Shown here: one piece after another, positions 14,478-20,498 of the stretch
Position numbering within the stretch: position 1 is the stretch's first letter
Layout: each line of letters starts with the position of its first letter
Origin: JAVBLU01 sp031553225
GTDB taxonomy: Bacteria > Bacillota > Clostridia > Christensenellales > UBA1750
Length of the DNA stretch: 20,498 bases
Assembly (NCBI GenBank): GCA_031553225.1
Contig: JAVBLU010000051.1
Span: forward strand, 1 to 20,498
Reading direction: 5' to 3'
Program-made: the position numbers and the translations under genes
The notes under the pieces: model-generated
Database searches by the model: none
What the model was told of the DNA's origin: nothing
What the model saw: the letters and a program-made list of their open reading frames with translations, nothing else

Positions 14478-15467
14478 TTACGCCAGCACCATCTCCATGC
14501 ACCGCTTCCGCCACAGCCGCTCGTACTCCACGTGAGGCACGATCCTTTGGGCCAGGTCGATGGGGCTGCGAATGTCTTCGTCATCGCACCAACGAACATC
14601 CATCGCGTAGGCGCGCATGTCGAGGTCATCTTCGTCCCAATAGATCGGAACGTTCTCCCAGCCCGCCAGATGCGCCGCGACGGCGCGGGTGTGTCCGTCG
14701 GTCATGAGGTTGCGGCCACTAAAACGTCTCACGGGAATCGGGTCAAATTCCTCTTTGCTTGCCGGATTGAACCACTCCCGCACCATCCGTAGCTTGCCTT
14801 CGCTGATATACAGCTGGCTGGGCTGGAGCCCGGCGATGGGCAGCGAAAACGCCTTCTCGGCGGGAACACGCGCGCGGCGGCGCTGAATGAATTCCTGGCG
14901 GGTTAGCCGATAGTGGTATTGCCACTGTCCCTTCTGGGGCTGGGGCGTCAGCGGTTCTTCAAGGATTCTTGCAAAACCGTGCTTCTCCCACATCCGGCGG
15001 CTGCGGACGTTGTAATCTTCACAGAAGCAATGGAGCACATCCACATGCTCGCCGCAAAACGCGAAGTCCACCATCATGCCGATGAACTGCGTGCCAACAC
15101 CCTTGCCCCAACAGGTCTTTTCACCGATGGACATGTCGATGCGCCGGACATCCAGGCTTTCCGGATACATGGCTGTCACTTCAGGCAGGTTCATCTTCTG
15201 CAGCCAGCACTCGCCGACGGGAACGCCGTCCGACTCGACCAAGAAGCAGAACGCGTTTTGCGAAACGCCGCCATAGATTTGGTGAACGATCTCCGGCCCG
15301 TAGGAGAGGTTCGTGTCCGCCGTACCGCCCTCCGTCCAGTAGAGCACCTCCGGGTCGGCACACCATTTATACAGCAGCGGCAGGTGCTCGTCGCATAATG
15401 GGCGCAGCACGATATCGACGTCGTTGCCGCCGTACAGCGTCACGTCGTGGGTTTTGATGATTTGCAT
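14478..15467 (-). CDS. AAC(6')-like GNAT acetyltransferase fused to a ParB-like domain
   Basis: A 329-residue two-domain protein. Residues about 18-190 are a GNAT of the aminoglycoside 6'-acetyltransferase type: LRPLCDEHLPLLYKW near the start, RRIDMSIG (108-115), then the acetyl-CoA loop WGKGVG (120-125) and MWEKHGF (159-165). Residues about 218-329 form a second domain with LYISEGKLRMVREW, PIPVRRF and TDGHTRAVAAHLAGW (256-270), resembling the ParB/sulfiredoxin N-terminal fold. The ATG follows GGGAGG by 7 nt. It is last in a seven-gene run, 34 nt after the kinase-like gene. Acetyl transfer to a small molecule is expected from the family; resistance is not shown. The role of the ParB-like part is unknown; in ParB this fold binds CTP. 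Confidence 0.82.
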   Translation of the reverse strand: MQIIKTHDVTLYGGNDVDIVLRPLCDEHLPLLYKWCADPEVLYWTEGGTADTNLSYGPEIVHQIYGGVSQNAFCFLVESDGVPVGECWLQKMNLPEVTAMYPESLDVRRIDMSIGEKTCWGKGVGTQFIGMMVDFAFCGEHVDVLHCFCEDYNVRSRRMWEKHGFARILEEPLTPQPQKGQWQYHYRLTRQEFIQRRRARVPAEKAFSLPIAGLQPSQLYISEGKLRMVREWFNPASKEEFDPIPVRRFSGRNLMTDGHTRAVAAHLAGWENVPIYWDEDDLDMRAYAMDVRWCDDEDIRSPIDLAQRIVPHVEYERLWRKRCMEMVLA

Positions 15468-15501
15468 TTTTTCGCCTCCCTCTCCAAATGAGTTTTTGCT
15501 T

Positions 15502-16329
15502 TCAAATCAACGCAAACGGTCGCAGCTGCGGGTAAAACTTTACGTCGGTAACCGCCTCGTGAATGGCTTCTTCCGTTATTCCGTTGTTGACCAAAGCGGT
15601 TTTGCACTTTTCGAAGATATGCCTGTTTTGTGCCCTCAGCTGTGCGCATTCCGCATCGGTCATTTCAGACATGATCTTTGAAACCGTATCGCGGTATTGG
15701 GGCATGGTATCAAACCAGCAAGGCAAAAAGCAGCCATGTATCGCGACCCGCTCGGCATGAGGTTTGTCATCGCATAACCCGTATACATAATCGTGATGCG
15801 CATTCAAATCGATGAACTGGAAGCCGATGGACTCATCATAGAAAAAGTTATCCTTGCCGACAAAATCGATGAGCACGCCCGCGTTGGTCATCTTGATGAT
15901 GTCCGTGACAAACGCATCAAAGTGTTGTTGCGGCGCATGGGTAAAGAGTTCAACACGGCCCAACATATAGTCTTTGTCGCTCAATCTGGCCCTGTCATAC
16001 ATCTCCGCTCCCTTTGCTCTTGGCTGAATGATATAACCGTTGCCATCGCAACACTGGAAAGCCAAGATGGGCACAACATGTACGCCATTCACCTGCAAGT
16101 CCAAGAGCGTTTCGGCCAGTCTTTCGAGATGCTTTAAATCCGTATCCTGTGTTTCGATGTTCCTGACATCCAGGTTCTGCATTTTGAGAACCGCATACGT
16201 TTCAAACAAATAGACTTTCGTATTCTGAAATCGGTTGTCGCCGCTCTTTTCGTTTGTCATCACACTTGTCGCCTCGATGAGCCGTCGTGCGGTTTCGGCG
16301 TCGATGCCAAAGCACTTTTCGATTCTCAC
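15502..16329 (-). CDS. Protein with kinase/phosphotransferase-like fold, uncharacterised
   Basis: A 275-residue protein. I chose the GTG at 16327-16329: AAGGAGG (16339-16345) gives it a 9-nt spacer, while an in-frame ATG at 16336-16338 touches the ribosome-binding site. The stop of the upstream methyltransferase lies in the same few bases, so translation is coupled. Residue patterns suggest a protein-kinase/APH-like fold: VLK (47-49) as the ATP lysine, GYIIQPR (98-104) as the hinge, D155-x-x-x-K-D-N161 as a catalytic loop, and FIDLN (172-176) in place of DFG. This is inference from motif order and would need a structure prediction. Base composition looks richer in A/T than its neighbours, possibly showing separate acquisition. 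Confidence 0.6.
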   Translation of the reverse strand: MRIEKCFGIDAETARRLIEATSVMTNEKSGDNRFQNTKVYLFETYAVLKMQNLDVRNIETQDTDLKHLERLAETLLDLQVNGVHVVPILAFQCCDGNGYIIQPRAKGAEMYDRARLSDKDYMLGRVELFTHAPQQHFDAFVTDIIKMTNAGVLIDFVGKDNFFYDESIGFQFIDLNAHHDYVYGLCDDKPHAERVAIHGCFLPCWFDTMPQYRDTVSKIMSEMTDAECAQLRAQNRHIFEKCKTALVNNGITEEAIHEAVTDVKFYPQLRPFALI

Positions 16330-16330
16330 T

Positions 16331-17137
16331 TTACGCATCCTCCTTGCTCGTCCAAAACCCGATCCACTGCGGCAGCGCCGCGAAGGGGTTTTTGCTCCAG
16401 TCAAACTTTGCGTATCCGTCGGCCTCGGCTTCGGCAAGCGTCTTGTACCACCAGCAGTCGAAGGAACCGAGCTGCGAGTGAAACTCCTCCATGCGACGGA
16501 TGGCAAGCCCCGCGCCCAGCATGGCGTTGACCAAGTCCATGACGCGCCAGCCGTATGTGGGTACTTCGCCAAACGGGCCGGTGCTTTCGTAGAGCTTCTT
16601 GACGATGAACTCCCCCCTGTCGGCGGCGTCTCCATCGAACGGGCGGATGAATGGGTGCGTCTCGAACATAATGGTACTGCCGCCGGGTTTGAGCACGCGG
16701 CAAATGCTGCGGTACATCGCGGGCAGGTCGTCGATCCACACGTGCACGCCGTTGGACGTGTAGACCAAGTCGTATTCGCCGCCCTTGATGCGCTCCAGCT
16801 TCATGGTATCGTCCTGCACAAACTCAATATCCCAGCCCTGCGCGTCTGCGATGTGTTTGGCGTTATAAAGCTGGCGCTCGGAAATGTCCGCCGACGTAAC
16901 TTTCGCTCCCATCAGATGAAACGCGAATACCGCGCCGTTGTCGCCGCTGGAGGGAACGAGCACGCGCTTTCCGCGGAGGTCGGGGAACGCCGAGGTCAGC
17001 ATCTCGCGCACACAGACAGGGAACGCCCACATGGGGTCGGCGATAAAGTGATCTATGACACCTTCGGAGTAGATTCTGCCGTAGTATTTGTCCGAGCCGA
17101 GGTTCCAGTCCTCGGCGATGATGTCGGTGTGTTTCAT
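16331..17137 (-). CDS. Class I SAM-dependent methyltransferase
   Basis: A 268-residue methyltransferase. The Rossmann core begins at about 57: RVLVPSSGDNGAVFAF (58-73) is motif I in the variant form P-S-S-G-D-N-G, SADIS (82-86) is the acidic end of beta 2, and YDLVYTSNGVHVW followed by a downstream LKPGG is motif IV and the post-IV helix. The N-terminal 55 residues form a cap with Trp/Tyr-rich sequence. The ATG at 17135-17137 follows AGGAGG by 9 nt and overlaps the stop of the preceding acetyltransferase gene in the four bases ATGA. A small molecule is the likely substrate, as no RNA-binding domain is seen. Confidence 0.9.
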   Translation of the reverse strand: MKHTDIIAEDWNLGSDKYYGRIYSEGVIDHFIADPMWAFPVCVREMLTSAFPDLRGKRVLVPSSGDNGAVFAFHLMGAKVTSADISERQLYNAKHIADAQGWDIEFVQDDTMKLERIKGGEYDLVYTSNGVHVWIDDLPAMYRSICRVLKPGGSTIMFETHPFIRPFDGDAADRGEFIVKKLYESTGPFGEVPTYGWRVMDLVNAMLGAGLAIRRMEEFHSQLGSFDCWWYKTLAEAEADGYAKFDWSKNPFAALPQWIGFWTSKEDA

Positions 17138-17679
17138 GTTGAGCTTCCTCCTGTGTATTCCTCCGCGAGCAAGCCGTAAATCAGCCTGTCGTGCCGCCTC
17201 CCGGCAAAGTATTTCGCCTTGCGCTCGCGCCCCTCCAGCGTAAATCCGCATTTTTCCAGCACGCGCTGGGAGCCAATGTTGTTTTCCTGCGTGCTGGCCG
17301 AAATCCGCTCCAGGCCGAGATGGCAAAACCCATACCGCAGTATCGTCCTGGCCGCGTCAGTCGCGTAACCTTTGTTGCGGTACTCGAGCTTCGTCAGCCC
17401 GTATCCCAGAGAGCAGCAGCGGTTTCGCCAGTCCAAGTCTTGCAGGGCAATATCGCCGATGACCGTGCCATCGGCAAGGAAGATGCCCAGCCGTATGTGG
17501 GTGTTGCCCTGCTGCTTTTGTATGTCGTCAAACCACTCATCGGCGTTCGCGGAAGAGCGGCCTACAATGAAGGGCTCGGTGAGCTGTGAAAAATCAACCT
17601 CGGTATCTTCCCATACCTTTTTGCAGTCGACCCGTTCTAACGTGGCGAGAGTCACCTTTTCGCCTTGCAGCCTAACCAT
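17134..17679 (-). CDS. GNAT acetyltransferase, RimJ/RimL type
   Basis: A 181-residue GNAT. It begins with the RimJ/L-like LQGEKVTLATLER, has beta-strand GTVIGDIALQDLD (71-83), the acetyl-CoA loop EYRNKGYA (99-106), and NIGSQRVLEKCGF (134-146), the typical helix and motif B. Length is normal for the family. I chose the ATG at 17677-17679, with GGAGGAGG 9 nt upstream; it overlaps the stop of the fusion gene by 8 nt. The family acetylates protein N-termini or amines of small molecules such as antibiotics; which applies here is unknown. Its 3' end contains a 19-nt word repeated exactly at 7916-7934. Confidence 0.9.
   Translation of the reverse strand: MVRLQGEKVTLATLERVDCKKVWEDTEVDFSQLTEPFIVGRSSANADEWFDDIQKQQGNTHIRLGIFLADGTVIGDIALQDLDWRNRCCSLGYGLTKLEYRNKGYATDAARTILRYGFCHLGLERISASTQENNIGSQRVLEKCGFTLEGRERKAKYFAGRRHDRLIYGLLAEEYTGGSST
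17156..17174. repeat. 19-nt exact match to intergenic DNA, copy 2
   Basis: These bases encode LLAEEY near the C-terminus of the RimJ/L-type GNAT and are identical to 7916-7934, 9.2 kb away in the same orientation. Flanks differ on both sides. Confidence 0.6.
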
Positions 17680-18973
17680 GGTCCTTGTCCTCCTCCAACA
17701 CTTTTTCATACTCGAACCGATACGGATAGTACCCCATTTTTTGGTGCAATCCTTGCGAGCTTATGTTTTCGCAGCCCGTACCCGAGCGGATCACCTTTGC
17801 GCCATTGCGCTTTGCCATTCTCTCGGCATAGTCCATTAGGTACGACGCGACGCCGCTTTTGCGGAAAGCTTCTTCAACGTATATGTCCTGTACATCCGCC
17901 CACACGAAAGACGCATATTCCCCATGGAAGGGAACCCATAGATAGCCCACAGTCTCTCCCGCTTCGGTCTTGATGATCTCGGCAATGGTGCGCGCGTCCT
18001 CCATGCTCTCGGTCAGCGCGGAGAGGAAGCCCTCTTGCTGGGCGGTATCGGCAAACCAGTCCGCGCGGTACGCCTCGTAGGATTTCTTGCGCGCCCACGG
18101 GGTGTCGCATTCGTAGTTGATACGGCAGTGCCGCTCAAGGACATAGTCGCTGTCGGCCGCCATGTCGATGCGGACATGCTTTTTGGCCTGACCGCATTGT
18201 TTTCTCGCACCCGCCGCCTTCACCGCCTCAAAAATCCGATACCCGCCGCTGCCGCTCTGCCAAGATTCACCCCCACGGCTGCTAAACTCACCGACTACCT
18301 CAAACCCGCACTCGCGAAATGCTTCCAGCCATTCCTCACGGGTATAGCTTTGCAGGTAAAAGGCGTGCTCGAAGCTCTCGATATAGCCGCTCTCATCCTC
18401 GGCGTAGAATGTCTGCGCGATATGGCAGCGGCCGGTTTCGGCGTCGTTGCGGGTGACGCCGGTCTTCCAGACTTTCAGGTGCGGGTATATTTGTTTCAGC
18501 GGATAGAAGGTTTCGCTCGGGTGGGTGCGCGATTCCGCGCCGGGCATGCGCAAGCCCGTCTCGATGACCATGCATCCGCCGTCCCGCAGATGGTTGTTGA
18601 TGCACACGAGCGCCCTTTTCACGTCCTCCAGCGTCAGCAGATGCCCGAAGTCCATGGCGAAGCAGAAATCGGCTGGTGGGATGTCGAAGCGGAAGTCGCG
18701 CACATCGCCTTCGCGCAGCGCAAGCCCTGGCACATCGCCAAAGCGCTTTTTACCCTCGGCGATCATCTCCGACGTGATGTCAAACGCCGTCACGCTCATG
18801 CTGCGCTCGGCCATATACGCGCCGGTCTCGCCCCACGCGCACATAGGGATGAGGACGCTGTTGCCGTAGCGCCTGGCATGGTTGTACCAATAGTCGTGCT
18901 CGGCAGCGCGGTCGTGACCGCTCCAATCCCAGAATCGCGCGTGTTTGGCGTAGTTGCCGATATCGTTTGTCAT
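17672..18973 (-). CDS. Fusion of a SAM-dependent methyltransferase and a GNAT acetyltransferase
   Basis: A 433-residue two-enzyme protein. Residues 1-255 are a class I methyltransferase: SVLIPMCAWGETGAYMAE (39-56) is a variant motif I, VTAFDIT (61-67) its acidic partner, and FCFAMDFGHLLTLEDV (103-118) motif IV. After a basic linker (about 256-267), residues 268-433 are a GNAT with VQDIYVEEAFRKSGVAS (361-377), holding the acetyl-CoA loop, and GLHQKMGYY (408-416). The ATG overlaps the previous gene's stop by 4 nt (ATGA) and follows GGAGAGG by 5 nt. The DNA shows no stop or shift at the junction, so the fusion is real in this sequence. It suggests one substrate that is both methylated and acetylated. 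Confidence 0.88.
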   Translation of the reverse strand: MTNDIGNYAKHARFWDWSGHDRAAEHDYWYNHARRYGNSVLIPMCAWGETGAYMAERSMSVTAFDITSEMIAEGKKRFGDVPGLALREGDVRDFRFDIPPADFCFAMDFGHLLTLEDVKRALVCINNHLRDGGCMVIETGLRMPGAESRTHPSETFYPLKQIYPHLKVWKTGVTRNDAETGRCHIAQTFYAEDESGYIESFEHAFYLQSYTREEWLEAFRECGFEVVGEFSSRGGESWQSGSGGYRIFEAVKAAGARKQCGQAKKHVRIDMAADSDYVLERHCRINYECDTPWARKKSYEAYRADWFADTAQQEGFLSALTESMEDARTIAEIIKTEAGETVGYLWVPFHGEYASFVWADVQDIYVEEAFRKSGVASYLMDYAERMAKRNGAKVIRSGTGCENISSQGLHQKMGYYPYRFEYEKVLEEDKDHG

Positions 18974-19803
18974 ACTTCCCTCTCCATTTCGACGCTTTCG
19001 CGGGTCACATCATGGCCCGCAAACAAGCCCTGTTGTTTTGATCTAAAATAAAACTCGACCTCGTCAAACCCCGCCGCGTTTCCGCACTCGCGGATGCTTA
19101 ACACGGTGGCGGCGTCTGGACGCTTGTCGCTCCAATACAGCACCAACGCACGTTTCTCGCCTTGCCTGTATCTGAACTGCAAGTGGCCATCTGGATGATA
19201 AGCCGTTGTGACCGCGTAATCACTGCACGCGGGATTGTGATTGGCGACCTCGTACATATGCCTTCCCGACGATTGGCACAGACCAAACACAAACTCATGC
19301 GCGTTGGCGGTTTCCATCGTCATGATGGCCGGCTGACGACCTCGCACCACGCCGGCGTTTGCGGTCGTCGGGCATTTGCAATAGTAAATCTCATCGGTAT
19401 CGATAAACCCATACTTGCGATAAAACCTGTGTGCGCGCGCATCCTCGGGTATCGTGCGGAGCCAAGACGCACCGATGCTTTTCGCGTACGCATGACCATC
19501 GTCCAGCATCGCCGTACCGATGCCCCTGCCGCGTAGATCGCAGTCGACCTGCATGATGCCGAGATATAGAAGCTTCCTGCCGCAGTCATGGGTTTCGATC
19601 CATTCGCTGTAACCGCTAATTTCGTCCCCATCGTAAGCGGCGACCATATAGAAGCCGCGTTTAATACTTCGCTCGAAGAAAGCCAAGCACTCGTCATGCC
19701 TGTGCCAAGGAACCACCTCGTCATCCCGAAAGACGCGGACGATACCGGGAACGATGCGGTCCAGATCCTTGCCGTCTACGCGGCGAACGGTTGTGTTGCT
19801 CAT
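18970..19803 (-). CDS. GNAT acetyltransferase with unassigned C-terminal domain
   Basis: A 277-residue protein. Residues 1-148 are a GNAT: strand KLLYLGIMQVDCDLRGRGIG (77-96) carries the acetyl-CoA loop RGRGIG, and AHRFYRKYGF (124-133) is motif B. Residues about 150-277 form a further domain with no clear acetyl-CoA loop, possibly a degenerate second GNAT or substrate lid. The ATG at 19801-19803 follows GGGAGG by 7 nt, 18 nt after the first gene of the operon. The next gene's ATG overlaps its stop. Confidence 0.86.
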   Translation of the reverse strand: MSNTTVRRVDGKDLDRIVPGIVRVFRDDEVVPWHRHDECLAFFERSIKRGFYMVAAYDGDEISGYSEWIETHDCGRKLLYLGIMQVDCDLRGRGIGTAMLDDGHAYAKSIGASWLRTIPEDARAHRFYRKYGFIDTDEIYYCKCPTTANAGVVRGRQPAIMTMETANAHEFVFGLCQSSGRHMYEVANHNPACSDYAVTTAYHPDGHLQFRYRQGEKRALVLYWSDKRPDAATVLSIRECGNAAGFDEVEFYFRSKQQGLFAGHDVTRESVEMEREV

Positions 19804-19821
19804 CGTCTAACCTCCCTCAAA

Positions 19822-20412
19822 TCATCTTTTGAACACCATCTGGGTATGGCAGCCTGAGAAGGCGGCTTCGTAGGCCCGTTGCAGCGCACGGTCTGGCGCA
19901 GGGAGCTCAAAGAAAAGCTGGCTGACCTTTCCTTCGTACACGTTTGTTTTGGCAATCCGGTACTGCGTGTTCAGTGAGAGCAACTCGTCGACGCTCTGCT
20001 TTTCGGACTGGATCAGCAGCGTACCGGTATAGCCGAGCTTTGTGTAAAACCCTTCCGCGCTCTCCACCGCCCCCAGGGCGATATGATGAACGCCATGCCT
20101 GAGCGCGCGTTTCTCAAGCTCCTGCATCAGCAACCGGGCAATACCGCACTTTCTGTACTGCTCGCCGACGGCCACCGGCCCGACCGTGATGCTTATTTCG
20201 CCTTCCATTCTGCCGAATACGATGCCCGCGACCTCGCCGCCGCTCTCCGCATACAGCATCAGGTCGCCAAAACCGTCCATGCGCTCCAGCCACCTTGCGC
20301 GGGCATATCCTGGGCTGTTCTGCTCCGCAGGAGCGCCAAACACCTTTTTCTCAAGGGCAAGCGCGGCATCCAGTTGCCGCTCGGTTTGGATGTGTTTGAT
20401 CGTGAAGTCCAT
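19822..20412 (-). CDS. GNAT acetyltransferase, first gene of the modification operon
   Basis: A 196-residue GNAT. The acetyl-CoA loop is QYRKCGIA (85-92), preceded by the strand ISITVGPVAV (73-82), and GFYTKLGY (121-128) is motif B. I chose the ATG at 20410-20412, with AAGGAG upstream (20421-20426), over a longer frame that runs back through a terminator-like hairpin. The C-terminal 60 residues are more divergent and end in a basic VFKR. Only about 20 nt separate the hairpin's T-run from the start codon, leaving no room for a promoter, so transcription must come through the hairpin from beyond the window. Confidence 0.87.
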   Translation of the reverse strand: MDFTIKHIQTERQLDAALALEKKVFGAPAEQNSPGYARARWLERMDGFGDLMLYAESGGEVAGIVFGRMEGEISITVGPVAVGEQYRKCGIARLLMQELEKRALRHGVHHIALGAVESAEGFYTKLGYTGTLLIQSEKQSVDELLSLNTQYRIAKTNVYEGKVSQLFFELPAPDRALQRAYEAAFSGCHTQMVFKR

Positions 20413-20428
20413 ACGATCATCTCCTTCA

Positions 20429-20461
20429 TAAAAATAGCGGAAGGCATTTCCTGCCTTCCGC
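20429..20461 (-). terminator. Terminator or attenuator hairpin at the head of the acetyltransferase operon
   Basis: On the minus strand, a perfect 10-bp stem (20437-20446 pairing with 20452-20461; left arm GCGGAAGGCA) with a 5-nt loop is followed by TATTTTTAT, a good U-tract. It may end an upstream gene. Because it lies just ahead of the first ribosome-binding site, it could also be a leader attenuator. At the window edge, GCCTTTTTG on the minus strand may be the tail of a separate upstream terminator. Confidence 0.75.
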
Positions 20462-20498
20462 CTGGGCTGGAGCGCCCGCCCCCCCAAACAAAAAGGCT

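Noticed and set aside
18035..19051. Plus-strand 338-residue open frame
   Set aside because: It lies opposite the methyltransferase-GNAT fusion and its neighbour, whose motifs and ribosome-binding sites are clear; it is a GC-rich shadow.
14478..20412. Established aminoglycoside-resistance cassette
   Set aside because: One domain resembles AAC(6') and another has a kinase-like motif order, but no gene matches a known resistance determinant closely enough by eye, and there are no integron or transposon signatures.

Overview
The window looks like a chromosomal segment of a GC-rich, spore-forming Gram-positive bacterium, most likely a GC-rich member of the Clostridia. The reasons are strong GGAGG-type ribosome-binding sites with frequent GTG/TTG starts, a lipobox lipoprotein, an LplB/LplC-type sugar transporter under a LacI regulator, and large Cys/Pro-rich and collagen-like proteins without signal peptides. 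No rRNA, tRNA, CRISPR, transposase or phage gene was seen. The genus cannot be named from the sequence alone. Almost every gene is on the minus strand; the one clear exception is the giant plus-strand gene at 8128-11865.

Region 1 (1-3260): a carbohydrate ABC importer operon, transcribed right to left as LplB-type permease, LplC-type permease, then the first 22 codons of a substrate-binding lipoprotein that leaves the window. Upstream of it lies a LacI-family regulator. Between regulator and transporter are three copies of one 16-bp palindromic operator whose centres are exactly 57 bp apart. Two of them overlap candidate promoters, and a degenerate fourth copy lies just downstream of the candidate lacI promoter. 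Region 2 (3502-5765): a URO-D-family protein and a DUF4868 (KwaB-like) protein, the latter with a good sigma-A-type promoter.

Region 3 (5809-14058): a surface-protein island. It holds a collagen-like protein with 32 uninterrupted Gly-X-Y triplets followed by a LamG-like protein; a 1245-residue plus-strand protein with a Cys-rich head, two tandem Ig-like repeats and a GLUG beta-helix tail; and a Cys/Pro-rich duplicated-domain protein followed 15 nt later by a GT2 glycosyltransferase with a GalNAc-transferase-like DxH motif. None of the structural proteins has a recognisable signal peptide or LPXTG anchor. This suggests, as inference, assembly on the spore surface (coat/exosporium) with glycosylation.

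Region 4 (14339-20461): seven minus-strand genes packed with 4-8 nt overlaps or short gaps. In order of transcription they are: GNAT, GNAT with an unexplained C-terminal half, methyltransferase-GNAT fusion, RimJ/L-type GNAT, SAM methyltransferase, kinase-fold-like protein, and an AAC(6')-like GNAT fused to a ParB-like domain. A perfect terminator-like hairpin stands just upstream of the first gene and another GC-rich hairpin follows the last. Together the operon encodes four acetyltransferase genes, two methyltransferase domains and one possible phosphotransferase. This is the best candidate here for an undescribed system, such as a small-molecule modification or self-protection cassette, although its substrate cannot be read from sequence.
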